From NCBI RefSeq assembly GCF_014925385.1, contig NZ_JACSDK010000022.1:1-64000 (forward strand): a stretch of DNA of 64,000 nt, in the 5' to 3' direction. This document shows positions 29,872 through 37,903 of the stretch, one piece after another (the stretch's first letter is position 1; each line of letters starts with the position of its first letter). The DNA comes from Pelagibius marinus (lineage in GTDB: Bacteria > Pseudomonadota > Alphaproteobacteria > Kiloniellales > Kiloniellaceae). The translations under genes and the position numbers were made by a program. The notes beneath the pieces are model-generated. The model was not told where the DNA came from. It worked only from the letters and a program-made list of their open reading frames with translations, and searched no databases.

Positions 29872-30227
29872 TGCCGGTCAAGCTCCCTGATCTCGTTCTC
29901 CTCGACCGAATCGTAGGCTTCCTTGATGCGCACGATGATGGCGAGCCCGAGGGCCAGGGTCGAAATTCCGACCACGATGGCTGTCAGGATCAGGACCGAC
30001 GGCAGCGGGTTGGAGAACACCCGGCCGGTGACGTCCGCGTGGAAGATCGGCGCCGTGCCGCCCTCGACCGGGCCCATGGAGATGTAGAGCAGGAACACCG
30101 CGGACTGAAACAGAGACAGCCCGATGAGCTTCTTGACCAGGTTGAGCTTCGCGGTGACCGCATAGAAGCCGATCATCAGCAGGATCGCGAAGACCCAGTA
30201 GTTGTACAACTCGAGGATTTCCATCAC
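29868..30227 (-). CDS. mnhC: MnhC/NuoK-like antiporter subunit
   Basis: A 119-residue three-segment membrane protein of the NuoK/MnhC family: IGFYAVTAKLNLVKKLIGLSLF, then LPSVLILTAIVVGISTLALGLAI. NuoK-type subunits line part of the proton path. Overlaps its upstream and downstream neighbours by 4 bp. Length is typical. Confidence 0.94.
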   Translation of the reverse strand: MMEILELYNYWVFAILLMIGFYAVTAKLNLVKKLIGLSLFQSAVFLLYISMGPVEGGTAPIFHADVTGRVFSNPLPSVLILTAIVVGISTLALGLAIIVRIKEAYDSVEENEIRELDRQ

Positions 30228-31222
30228 TTCGCCCCGCGTGCCGCGAAGGAATGGAAGATGCTGATGAGCACGCCGGTGACCGTGACGCCGACGCCGGCCT
30301 CGATCACCAGGATGCCGTAGTGCTGGCCGTGCACCGGGTCGTGGGCGAGTACCGAGTAGTCGAGGAAGTTGCCGCCCAGCAGCATGCAGGCCACGCCTGT
30401 GAAGCCGTAGATCAGGGGACCGGTGGCGGCCATCAGTCTCAGCAGCCAGGCCGGCAGGGCCTGCCGCGCCTGCTCCTCGCCCTCGAGAAGCGCGTAGAGC
30501 ACGACGCTGGCGGCGACGATGACGCCGGCCTGGAAGCCGCCGCCCGGACTGTAGTCACCGTGGAACTGGACGTAGAGCGCGAACAACAGGATGAAGGGGA
30601 TCAGCAGGCGGCCGACCACCCGTGGAATCTGGTAGTGGCGCAGCCCGGTCTTGCCGGCAAAGGTCATGGCCGGTGACACCTTCGGCTGGCCGACCGGCGC
30701 CTTGCCGAGCAGGAACAGCACGCCGATGCCCGCGGTGAAGACCACGAAGGTCTCGCCCAGCGTGTCGTAGCCGCGAAAGCTGGCCAGGACGGCGGTGACC
30801 ACGTTGGGCACGTCGATGTATTCGGGAGTCTTCTCCAGATACCAGGGCGCCACGTGGAGCTGCGCCGGGGCGTTCGGGTCGCCGAGGCGCGGCATGTCGA
30901 AGGTGGCGTAGACCAGGACCGCGGTGATGACCGTCACCACGGCGAGGGCGGCCGCGCGGCCGGCGGTGCCGGCCCGCTCGTTCTCGGCGGTGAGCGCCAG
31001 CGCGCCGAGGAACAGCACCGTTGAGATGCCTGCGCCGACGGCGGCCTCCGTCAAGGCGACGTCGGCCGCATCGAGCAGGAAGAAGATCATCGCGCTCATG
31101 AGGCTGAAGATGCCCGACAGCATGGCGGCGGCGAAAAGGTTCTTCGTCTGCACGATCGCCAGCGCGGTGATCACCATCAAGGTGAGCAGGAAGATGATGA
31201 AGAAGACGGTGAAAACGGTCAT
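30224..31222 (-). CDS. mnhB: Fused MbhD/MbhE-MnhB antiporter subunit
   Basis: A 332-residue membrane protein joining three modules. Residues about 1-100 resemble MbhD/DUF4040 (DVALTEAAVGAGISTVLFLGAL). Residues about 110-175 resemble MbhE (RGYDTLGETFVVFTAGIG). Residues about 195-330 are MnhB (HGDYSPGGGFQAGVIVA, and the C-terminal GILVIEAGVGVTVTG). In classical Mrp operons the first two parts form the C-terminus of the large MnhA; here they are fused to MnhB and the MnhA N-terminal pump domain is missing. That is the arrangement of Mbh/Mbs-type modules. Confidence 0.93.
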   Translation of the reverse strand: MTVFTVFFIIFLLTLMVITALAIVQTKNLFAAAMLSGIFSLMSAMIFFLLDAADVALTEAAVGAGISTVLFLGALALTAENERAGTAGRAAALAVVTVITAVLVYATFDMPRLGDPNAPAQLHVAPWYLEKTPEYIDVPNVVTAVLASFRGYDTLGETFVVFTAGIGVLFLLGKAPVGQPKVSPAMTFAGKTGLRHYQIPRVVGRLLIPFILLFALYVQFHGDYSPGGGFQAGVIVAASVVLYALLEGEEQARQALPAWLLRLMAATGPLIYGFTGVACMLLGGNFLDYSVLAHDPVHGQHYGILVIEAGVGVTVTGVLISIFHSFAARGAK

Positions 31223-31548
31223 GAGCGCGGCTCTTGTCGCCAGGGCTTCGCCAGTCCCGGATTGATGCCCGCCAGGAGGGCGGCGCTGGCCAGCGCATTG
31301 GCGGCGGTCGGGCTGGTGAACAGCATGAAGATCAGGATCGCCGCCAGCTTTACCGTCTCAAGAGTGATGCCCGCCTGCAGGACCAGGCCGCCGAGGACCA
31401 GCATTGCGCCCAGCGAGTCGGTGACACTGGCGGCATGCATGCGGGTGTAGAGGTCCGGCATGCGCAGGGCGCCGATGCCGCCGACCAGCACGAAGAAGCC
31501 CCCGACGGTGAGCAAGACCCAGCTTGCGACGTCCACGACCATGGCCAT
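31219..31548 (-). CDS. mnhG: MnhG antiporter subunit
   Basis: A 109-residue, three-segment MnhG/PhaG-family protein (GGFFVLVGGIGALRMPDLYTRMHAASVTDSLG by position, residues 13-45). I start it at the ATG at 31548, 5 bp after the mnhF stop and behind a GGGGGAG ribosome binding site; an in-frame ATG at 31593 would overlap mnhF and add a polar tail. It is coupled to the MbhD-MnhB gene by a 4-bp overlap. Confidence 0.93.
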   Translation of the reverse strand: MAMVVDVASWVLLTVGGFFVLVGGIGALRMPDLYTRMHAASVTDSLGAMLVLGGLVLQAGITLETVKLAAILIFMLFTSPTAANALASAALLAGINPGLAKPWRQEPRS

Positions 31549-31552
31549 GCTG

Positions 31553-31837
31553 CTACTCCCCCTCTTTTTCTTCGGCCAGGCTGCGCTGGGCACGCACCCG
31601 GAAGAACTCGAGCACCGCCAGCACGCCGATGAAGTTGATCAAGGCGTAAGTCAACGCCAAGTCGAGAAAGTCCGGCCGGCCAATGAAGAAAGCGGCCACC
31701 GCCAGCAGCAGCACGGTCTTGGTGCCGAGCATGTTCACCGCCAGCACGCGGTCGTAGACGGTGGGCCCGATGAGGGCGCGCGCCAGCGCGAGGGCCATGG
31801 TTACGAGGATGGCGACGATCACGGCGTAGTAGATCAT
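31553..31837 (-). CDS. mnhF: MnhF antiporter subunit
   Basis: A 94-residue protein with three membrane segments, MnhF/PhaF family: ALARALIGPTVYDRVLAVNMLGTK, and RPDFLDLALTYALINFIGVLA near the C-terminus. The ATG at 31837 overlaps the mnhE stop codon (TGATG), which fixes the start even though the frame stays open upstream. Order E-F-G is that of Mrp operons. Confidence 0.93.
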   Translation of the reverse strand: MIYYAVIVAILVTMALALARALIGPTVYDRVLAVNMLGTKTVLLLAVAAFFIGRPDFLDLALTYALINFIGVLAVLEFFRVRAQRSLAEEKEGE

Positions 31838-32334
31838 CAGCGGTCCCCGAGGCTCGCTACCCGGCGGTCCATTTCGCCCGACATCAGGTCTTCGGCGCCT
31901 TCCTGGGTCAGGGCGTGGACCTTCAACTCGCCCTGATGCAGGTCGAGGGTCAGGGTTCCGGGGGTCAGCGTGATGGAGTTGGCGAAAATTACCTGACCGA
32001 TAGGGCCGACTGCGCTGGCCTTGAGCTCGATGTAGCGGGCGCTGATCGGCAGGCGCGGGTTCAGCACCACCTTGGTGACCGCCAGGCTGGACATGACGAT
32101 CTCCTTGATGAGCCAGCCCCAATAGGTCAGCAGACGCAGGCTGATGGTCAGCGCGAAGATTTCCCGATTGAAGTAGCCCATGCGCCAGACGATGACCAAG
32201 GTCGCCAGGCACGAAAAGGCACCGAGGCCGAGCAGCAGCGGATCGAAATGGCCCGACCACAGCACCCAGGCCGCCGCGAGAAAGCAGAGCAGCATCAGCA
32301 TGCCGCGCAACGTGGCTGCAGGATTCTTCTTCAT
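31837..32334 (-). CDS. mnhE: MnhE antiporter subunit
   Basis: A 165-residue MnhE/PhaE protein: two or three hydrophobic segments (about 11-60), then the family's conserved SLAVTKVVLNPRLPISARYIEL and NSITLTPGTLTLDL. First gene of the eight-gene antiporter operon. I chose the ATG at 32334 because it gives family length; the frame is open 330 bp further upstream without similarity. A ribosome binding site is weak. Structural role in assembling the antiporter complex. Confidence 0.92.
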   Translation of the reverse strand: MKKNPAATLRGMLMLLCFLAAAWVLWSGHFDPLLLGLGAFSCLATLVIVWRMGYFNREIFALTISLRLLTYWGWLIKEIVMSSLAVTKVVLNPRLPISARYIELKASAVGPIGQVIFANSITLTPGTLTLDLHQGELKVHALTQEGAEDLMSGEMDRRVASLGDR

Positions 32335-32738
32335 CGACCCGGCAGCGTCCGTCTGCGCTTTAACAGGGTGAGGTTTCTCACTCAGCCAGCAACTCCCTGT
32401 GTCTTGTCGTTTTTTGGCCCACCAAAGGACTGCCCGTTTCAGGCGGAACGAGCCTACTGACGGAGCCGCGCCGGTCAAGACAAACCGGCCGGGAATCGGC
32501 AGAATCGTGTGGCTAGCATGGCCAGGATACCAGCTTGGTATGACGATCCGACCAGCTTCGACGTTCCACGCCGCAAAGTGGTCTGTATCTTGGACCCAAA
32601 GGCACCTCGGGCGAATCGCACAGGCCGCAAGTGATCTGTCGGAGGCGCCGGCAGACCCCGGCAAAGGGGATCGCCAGGAAGCTCACGCGAGGGTAGATTC
32701 CGCTTCTCGATTCCCCTCACAGCCGTGCAAGGCAGACC
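32335..32738. other. Divergent intergenic region between antiporter operon and nucleoside hydrolase
   Basis: About 400 bp holding the promoters of the minus-strand mnhE operon and of the plus-strand nucleoside hydrolase gene. Apart from one inverted repeat (listed separately) I find no gene, RNA or repeat; frames crossing it lack starts and family resemblance. Confidence 0.6.
32527..32541. promoter_or_regulatory. Operator-like inverted repeat
   Basis: A perfect inverted repeat with arms ATACCA and TGGTAT and a 3-base centre, about 200 bp before the nucleoside hydrolase start and 190 bp before mnhE. Size and symmetry suit a GntR-type or similar dimeric repressor. No regulator gene is adjacent. 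Prediction from symmetry only. Confidence 0.3.
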
Positions 32739-33686
32739 ATGGTCTCCAGTCCCAGACCTATTATTATCGACACCGATCCCGGCCAGGACGACGCCATCGC
32801 CATCCTGCTGGCCCTGGCGTCCGATGAGTTCGAGGTCCTGGGCATCACCGTGGTGGCGGGCAACGTGCCGCTGGCGCTGACCGAACAGAACGCCCGCAAG
32901 GTCTGCGAGCTGGCCGGGCGGCCGGAGGTGAAGGTCTTCGCCGGCTGTTCCCGCCCGCTGGTGCGCCCGCAGGTGACGGCGGAGGCGTGGCACGGCAAGA
33001 CCGGCCTGGACGGCCCCGACCTGCCGGCCCCCACCATGCCGCTGCAGAAGCAGCACGCCGTCGACTGGATCGTCGACACCCTGCGCGCGGCCCCGGCCGG
33101 CAGCATCACGCTCTGCACCCTGGGGCCGCTCACCAATATCGCGACGGCGCTGATCAAGGCCCCGGACATCGCCCCGCGCATCGCCGAGATTGTCATGATG
33201 GGCGGCGGCTTCTTCGAGGGCGGCAACATCACCCCGGCCGCCGAATTCAACATCTACGTCGATCCGCACGCCGCCCATGTGGCCTTCACTTCGGGCGTCA
33301 AGTTGACCATGCATCCGATTGATGTGACTCACAAAGCCCTGATGTCGAAGGCGTGGATCGACTCCCTGCGCGCGCTCGGCACGCGGACCGGCGCCGCGGC
33401 CGCGGCCATGTTGGACTTCTACGAACGATTCGACATGAAAAAGTATGGCTCGGAGGGCGGCCCGCTGCACGATCCCTGCGTGCTGGCCTACCTGCTGCGG
33501 CCGGAGCTCTTCGGCGGCAAGGACTGCAGCGTGCAGATCGAGACCGGCTCGGAGCTGACCATGGGGATGACCGTCGTCGACTGGTGGAACGTCACCCCCA
33601 TGCCGCCTAACTGCAGGGTGATAAATCAGATCGACGCCGCCGGTTTCTACACCCTGATCGGCGAGCGCCTGGCGCGGCTGCCCTGA
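32739..33686 (+). CDS. Inosine/uridine-preferring nucleoside hydrolase family protein
   Basis: A 315-residue N-ribosyl hydrolase that cleaves nucleosides to base and ribose for salvage. The calcium-binding N-terminal signature DTDPGQDDAIA is intact (residues 11-21), as are TLGPLTNIA, MMGGGFFEGGNITPAAEFN (ribose-binding region) and the late HDPCVLAYL with the active-site His-Asp. A ribosome binding site (AAGG) precedes the ATG. It stands alone in front of the antiporter gene at 33749. Whether it prefers purine or pyrimidine nucleosides cannot be read. Confidence 0.93.
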   Translation: MVSSPRPIIIDTDPGQDDAIAILLALASDEFEVLGITVVAGNVPLALTEQNARKVCELAGRPEVKVFAGCSRPLVRPQVTAEAWHGKTGLDGPDLPAPTMPLQKQHAVDWIVDTLRAAPAGSITLCTLGPLTNIATALIKAPDIAPRIAEIVMMGGGFFEGGNITPAAEFNIYVDPHAAHVAFTSGVKLTMHPIDVTHKALMSKAWIDSLRALGTRTGAAAAAMLDFYERFDMKKYGSEGGPLHDPCVLAYLLRPELFGGKDCSVQIETGSELTMGMTVVDWWNVTPMPPNCRVINQIDAAGFYTLIGERLARLP

Positions 33687-33748
33687 AGTCCGGCGCAGTT
33701 CGATGAAGCTGATGATGTTTTGGCTGGGTAGAGGGTAGGAGGTCCCGG

Positions 33749-34975
33749 ATGCTGCCGGTCATTGCCTGGCTGCTCTGCCTGTTCTTGGTTGCCCGCATCT
33801 TTGGCGTGGCGGCGGAGCGCATCGGGCAGTCGGCGCCGGTGGGCGAGCTTCTCGCCGGGGTCTTGCTGGCCCTGGCACTGGCGCTGCTCGGACCCCTGAA
33901 CGGCTTCGTGGCCACCAACGACGCTATCCCCTACCTGGCCGATATCGCCGCCCTGGCGATCTTCTTCCTGGTGCTTCAGGCCGGTGTTGAATTGGCGCCG
34001 AAGGAGGTCTTCGCTGCTTCCCGCGGGGCCCTGCTGGTGGCGCTGGGCGGCGTGTTGCTGCCGCTGGCCCTGGGCGTCGCTCTGGCGTGGTGGGCGATTC
34101 CGGACTCGGAACTGAAGCTGGCTCAGGCCCTGGTAGTCGGCGTGGCCATTTCGGTGACCGCCATCCCCGCCACGGCAAGGGTGTTTGAGGAACTCGGCCT
34201 GCTGCACAACCGGCTCGGCGTCATGGTGCTTTCCGCCGCCTTGATCGACGATGTCTTCGGCCTGCTGCTGCTGGCCGCCGTGACGACGGTCGCCACCACC
34301 GCCGGCGGGGTCGACCTGGCCGGTCTCGGGTGGCTCGCGGCCAAGGCCGCCGGATTCTTCGCGGTGACCAGCCTCCTCGGCGTCCACGTCTACCCTCATA
34401 TCAGCGGGCGCCTGCGGGAAGAGAAGGTCATGGCGCTGGAATTGAGCGCCCTTGTGGCGGTCGGCCTCGCCTATGCGATCCTGGCCGAAGCGCTCGGGTT
34501 GCACTGGGTGATGGGGGCCTTCATGGCCGGCCTGTTCTTCGAGCCGCACCGCATCGGCCGCCGGCCCTATGAAGACATGCGGCTCGTCCTGGCGGCTATA
34601 TGCAGCGGCGTGCTCGGCCCGATGTTCTTCGTTTCGATCGGACTCCAGGTCGACCTCGCCGCCGCGGTGGCCGAGCCGCTGCTGCTGGTGCTGGTCATAT
34701 CCGCCGCCTTCCTCGGGAAGCTGGTCGGCGCCGGCCTGCCGGCACGGTTGCTGGGCTTTGACAGGCGCCAAGCCTGCGCCATAGGTGTCGGCATGTCGGC
34801 GCGCGGTGCGGTCGAGCTGATCATCCTGGGCGTAGTGGCCGAGGCCGGCGTCTTTACGCCCGGCCCGGAGAACGGTGTCGTCGGCAGCCTGTTTTCGATG
34901 CTTGTTCTCATGGCGGTAGTGACGACCTTGGTGACACCGCTTGCCCTGCGCTGGCTGCTGAAGCGTGATGACTAG
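33749..34975 (+). CDS. CPA2-family cation/proton antiporter (KefB/NapA-like), membrane domain only
   Basis: A 408-residue Na+/K+:H+ exchanger with about 12-13 membrane segments. The ion-binding Asp pair typical of electrogenic CPA2 members is in LIDDVFG (about residues 170-176), and SARGAVELI near 352-360 matches the crossed-helix motif. There is no C-terminal TrkA-N domain, unlike KefB/KefC, so regulation by glutathione or NAD is unlikely through that module. It starts 62 bp after the nucleoside hydrolase and overlaps the next gene at the stop codon. Confidence 0.92.
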   Translation: MLPVIAWLLCLFLVARIFGVAAERIGQSAPVGELLAGVLLALALALLGPLNGFVATNDAIPYLADIAALAIFFLVLQAGVELAPKEVFAASRGALLVALGGVLLPLALGVALAWWAIPDSELKLAQALVVGVAISVTAIPATARVFEELGLLHNRLGVMVLSAALIDDVFGLLLLAAVTTVATTAGGVDLAGLGWLAAKAAGFFAVTSLLGVHVYPHISGRLREEKVMALELSALVAVGLAYAILAEALGLHWVMGAFMAGLFFEPHRIGRRPYEDMRLVLAAICSGVLGPMFFVSIGLQVDLAAAVAEPLLLVLVISAAFLGKLVGAGLPARLLGFDRRQACAIGVGMSARGAVELIILGVVAEAGVFTPGPENGVVGSLFSMLVLMAVVTTLVTPLALRWLLKRDD

Positions 34976-36134
34976 CATTGCCGCGCTGAAGCCGAGGCCC
35001 CGCTTCATCGGCAGCGAGATCTACCGCCGCTCGACCTACGGCGGGCGCCATCCGCTGGCGATCCCCCGGGTCTCCACCTGCATCGACCTCTGCCGCGCCC
35101 TCGGCTGGCTGCCCTCCGAGAGCGATCCTTGCGGGGTCTATATCGACAGCCCGCGCGCCTCGGCGGCGGAACTGGCGCGCTTCCACGACCCGGCCTACAT
35201 CGAAGCCGTACAGCGCGCCGAGGCGGACCAGGACCTGCCGGCGGAACAGCAGGTCCGCTTCAATCTGGGGCGCAACGGCAATCCGATCTATCCGGAGGTC
35301 TTCCGCCGCCCGGCCACCGCCTGCGGCGCCTCGATTCTGGCCGGTCGCACCCTGGCGGCGGGCGCCGCGGCGCTCTACAGCCCGGCCAGCGGGACCCACC
35401 ACGGCCGCCCGGACCGGGCCAGCGGCTTCTGCTACTTCAACGATCCGGCACTGGCCATCCTGGCGCTGCTCGACGGCGGCCTGGAACGGGTCTTCTACCT
35501 GGATGTCGACGCCCACCACGGCGACGGCGTGCAGGACGCCTTCCACGACGACCCCCGGGTCTTCACCCTTTCCATCCACGAGAACGCCCGCTGGCCCATG
35601 GATCAGGCGGGGGCCGTGCAGGGGGCGGGGACACTCGACGACCGCGCGGGCGGGCAGGCGCGCAACCTGCCGGTGCCCGAGGGCTTCAACGACAGCGAAC
35701 TGGACTTTCTGATGGAGGCGGCGGTGCTGCCGTTGATCGAGGGCTTCGCGCCGCAGGCACTGGTCCTGCAGTGCGGCGCCGACGCCCTGGCCGAGGATCC
35801 CTTGAGCAAGCTCGCGCTTTCCAACGGCGCCCTGTGGCGGGTGGTGGCGCAGGTCAAGGGGCTGGCGCCGCGCCTGCTGGTGACCGGCGGCGGGGGCTAT
35901 AACCCCTGGTCCGTGGGGCGCGCCTGGGCCGGAGTCTGGGCGACCCTGAATGGCTTCGAGGTGCCCGAGCGCCTGCCGGCGGCGGCCGAGGCGGTGCTGC
36001 GCGCCCTGGAATGGCGCCACAGCCGGGGCCGTAACCCGCCGGAGGCCTGGTTCACCACCCTGGCCGACGCGCCGCGTCCCGGGCCGCTGCGCCCGGAAAT
36101 ATGGCAGATCGCCGCCGCGGTGCGGGCGCCCTAG
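34968..36134 (+). CDS. Histone-deacetylase-family (class II type) zinc amidohydrolase
   Basis: A 388-residue arginase-fold deacetylase. With numbering from the ATG at 34968, zinc ligands are D181 and H183 (DVDAHHGDG) and D272 (CGADALAEDP). The catalytic histidine pair is H144-H145 (GTHHG) and the transition-state tyrosine is Y311 (GGGGYN). Bacterial members act on acetylpolyamines, acetyl-CoA synthetase (AcuC) or short-chain acyl amides. The start overlaps the antiporter stop by 8 bp; a GTG one codon earlier is possible. Coupling to an antiporter gene is unexplained. The protein's substrate is not deducible. Confidence 0.92.
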   Translation: MTSIAALKPRPRFIGSEIYRRSTYGGRHPLAIPRVSTCIDLCRALGWLPSESDPCGVYIDSPRASAAELARFHDPAYIEAVQRAEADQDLPAEQQVRFNLGRNGNPIYPEVFRRPATACGASILAGRTLAAGAAALYSPASGTHHGRPDRASGFCYFNDPALAILALLDGGLERVFYLDVDAHHGDGVQDAFHDDPRVFTLSIHENARWPMDQAGAVQGAGTLDDRAGGQARNLPVPEGFNDSELDFLMEAAVLPLIEGFAPQALVLQCGADALAEDPLSKLALSNGALWRVVAQVKGLAPRLLVTGGGGYNPWSVGRAWAGVWATLNGFEVPERLPAAAEAVLRALEWRHSRGRNPPEAWFTTLADAPRPGPLRPEIWQIAAAVRAP

Positions 36135-36167
36135 ACGCGCCGCACGGCTGCGGTTACATCTAACGCC

Positions 36168-36638
36168 ATGAAACGGCTTTTATCTCTCGTCATCCTGCTG
36201 GCTGCCATGACCCTCCCCGGGGCGGCGCTGGCCCAGTCCGGGCCGCTGGTCGCCTTCGGCACCGGCGAGCTCAACATCGAAACCGCCTCCGGCGAGAACC
36301 ATTCCTTTCAGGTGGAGATCGCCGAGACCCCCGATCAGCGCGCTCAGGGGCTGATGTTCCGCCGCCAGATGGCCGCGGAGGCGGGCATGCTGTTTCTCTT
36401 CGAAGGCGGCTCGCAGGAGCGGGCGATGTGGATGAAGAACACGCTTATCCCGCTGGATATGCTGTTCATTGACGAGGCGGGGAAGATCGTGCGCATTGAG
36501 CAGCGCACGGTGCCGCATTCCTTGCGGGCGATCAGATCGGGCCAGCCGGTGGCGGCTGTGCTGGAACTCAATGCCGGGACGACGTCACGTCTCGCGATCG
36601 AACCCGGTGACCGGGTGATCCATCCAGCATTCAATTAA
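36168..36638 (+). CDS. DUF192 family secreted protein
   Basis: A 156-residue protein with a signal peptide (cleavage near ALAQS, residue 22-23) and one DUF192 domain: EIAETPDQRAQGLMFRRQM, MLFLFEGGSQERAMWMKNTLIPLDMLFID, closing with LAIEPGDRVIHP (long stretch given by position, about residues 71-100). The fold is known from structural genomics; no biochemical role is established. Many alphaproteobacteria carry it as a single exported copy, often near a cold-shock gene, which is absent here. Likely periplasmic. Confidence 0.9.
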   Translation: MKRLLSLVILLAAMTLPGAALAQSGPLVAFGTGELNIETASGENHSFQVEIAETPDQRAQGLMFRRQMAAEAGMLFLFEGGSQERAMWMKNTLIPLDMLFIDEAGKIVRIEQRTVPHSLRAIRSGQPVAAVLELNAGTTSRLAIEPGDRVIHPAFN

Positions 36639-36772
36639 AACAAAGTTCCCGGGAACTCTCTAACAACCGTCTAAGAGACTCTAATGTCTCGAGGAGCCTG
36701 AGTGCATCGACCTCACAAAGGGGTCCTCATCCGGCTTGCGCCGGTACCACTCAACAGTACGCAGGAAGCGTC

Positions 36773-37069
36773 TTAGGCTTCCGGATCCAGGGCAACCTGT
36801 TCCATCGCACGCCAGCCTTCGCCGGCCGCGACCAGGCAGCTCATGCCCTGCGGGGTCGTCACAATGATCGACCAGGTGGTGCCGTTGCCGGTGCTGAGCA
36901 CCTCGACCAGACCGCCGTTGTGGGTCACGCCCAGAGCCACGGGCTGCTCTTTGTACTTCTGCTGCAGAACCTGCAGGACGGAGTCTCGCTGATCACACTG
37001 AGGCTGCGCCATCGCTACGCTGGTGCTAGCGAGGGCGAGTCCAGCGCCGAGCGCTAAAATCTTCCACAT
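36773..37069 (-). CDS. Small secreted protein, unknown
   Basis: A 98-residue protein with a signal peptide (MWKILALGAGLALASTS, cleavage near AMAQP). The mature part has two cysteines (C30 region and SCLVA), a segment VLQQKYKEQPVALGVTHNG and a conserved-looking GEGWRAMEQVA end. The ATG at 37069 is preferred because GAGG sits 8 bases upstream; an ATG at 37081 lacks this. It belongs to a type of short exported proteins common in alphaproteobacteria for which I know no function. A promoter and a palindrome lie upstream. Confidence 0.75.
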   Translation of the reverse strand: MWKILALGAGLALASTSVAMAQPQCDQRDSVLQVLQQKYKEQPVALGVTHNGGLVEVLSTGNGTTWSIIVTTPQGMSCLVAAGEGWRAMEQVALDPEA

Positions 37070-37115
37070 GATAAGCCTCATTCTTCGTTTGACGGTCAGC
37101 GAAACCTCTTCGCCG

Positions 37116-37144
37116 ATGTAACGAGTCTTTCATGTGCGAGTGAA
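37116..37144 (-). promoter_or_regulatory. Candidate promoter for the 98-residue secreted protein gene
   Basis: Minus strand TTCACT (37139-37144) and TTACAT (37116-37121) with a 17-bp spacer, 47 bp before the start at 37069. Each box matches four of six consensus bases. Position and spacing fit; no more than a pattern match. Confidence 0.35.
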
Positions 37145-37150
37145 GATGCT

Positions 37151-37178
37151 GTTAACACCTGCTTAAGCATGAGTTAAC
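37151..37178. promoter_or_regulatory. 28-bp imperfect palindrome, operator-like
   Basis: Outer arms GTTAAC at both ends and a perfect 10-bp core TGCTTAAGCA; 24 of 28 positions are symmetric. It lies just upstream of the candidate -35 box of the secreted-protein gene and 29 bp past the stop of the methyltransferase gene, in an AT-rich patch. It could be an activator or repressor site, or a stem in the 3' end of the methyltransferase transcript. Confidence 0.4.
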
Positions 37179-37206
37179 GACCTAGGACAAATTTCGACTA
37201 CAAGGC

Positions 37207-37875
37207 CTAGGAATTCTGTTTATGAGCGAGCATGATTCCGTCGCCCAGAGGCAGCAGAGAGCAGTTAACTCGTTGGTCTACTGATATTTTTGCATTGAGG
37301 GCGCGAATAGCTTCGGTATCGCTATCATTTGCAGTCGAATCTATTACCGAGCCACCCCACAAAACATTATCAACGGCGATGAGTCCGCCCGGACGCAGCA
37401 GTTCGAGTGCGCGTTCGTAATAAGAATCGTAGTTGGATTTGTCGGCATCGATGAAGACGAAATCGTAGGTTCCGGCGCCGCCGGCGGCGATCAGGGCGTC
37501 CAGTGTCTCCACTGCCGGGGCGAGGCGCAGGTCGATTCGCTCGGCGACTCCGGCCTCCTGCCAATAGCGTCGGGCGACAGCAGTGGTCTTCTCGTTCACG
37601 TCGCAGGCGATGAGGCGGCCGTCCGGCGGCAGGGCCAGGACCACAGCCAGGGCGGAATAGCCGGTGAAGGTGCCGACCTCGATGCAGCGCCGCGCGCCCA
37701 TGAGACGCGCCAGCAGCGCCATGAACTGGCCCTGGTCCGGCGAGATCTGCATGCCGGCGGCGGGCAGGCCCGCGGTCTCCTCGCGCAGGCGGCGCAGGAT
37801 CTCCGGCTCGCGCAGGGAGTTCGCCAGCAGATAGTCGTAAAGTGCGTCGCTCAGTCCGATGCTGCGTCGTGCCAT
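37207..37875 (-). CDS. Class I SAM-dependent O-methyltransferase (CCoAMT-like)
   Basis: A 222-residue cytosolic methyltransferase of the Methyltransf_3 family. It shows the SAM loop IEVGTFTGYSALA (about residues 64-76), the acidic LIACDVNE, the metal-binding FVFIDADKSNYDSYYE and DNVLWGGSV. Family members methylate catechol-type hydroxyls with a divalent metal, but the bacterial substrate is unknown. I start it at the ATG at 37875, behind AAGGAGG; the frame is open about 160 bp further upstream, where it overlaps the DUF1491 gene. Sits 28 bp from that gene, perhaps cotranscribed. Confidence 0.92.
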   Translation of the reverse strand: MARRSIGLSDALYDYLLANSLREPEILRRLREETAGLPAAGMQISPDQGQFMALLARLMGARRCIEVGTFTGYSALAVVLALPPDGRLIACDVNEKTTAVARRYWQEAGVAERIDLRLAPAVETLDALIAAGGAGTYDFVFIDADKSNYDSYYERALELLRPGGLIAVDNVLWGGSVIDSTANDSDTEAIRALNAKISVDQRVNCSLLPLGDGIMLAHKQNS

Positions 37876-37903
37876 GGGGCCTCCTTGCCGGGGAGAGCGC
37901 CGT

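Noticed and set aside
36644-36657. A 14-bp perfect palindrome (AGTTCCCGGGAACT) just past the DUF192 stop
   Set aside because: No loop and no U-run, so not a terminator; too short and GC-rich to call an operator without further copies.
36680-36772. Minus-strand open stretch reading RTVEWYRRKPDEDPF, protein-like in feel
   Set aside because: Only about 30 codons, no start codon with ribosome binding site, and it runs out of frame into the end of the neighbouring secreted-protein gene; not enough to call a gene fragment.
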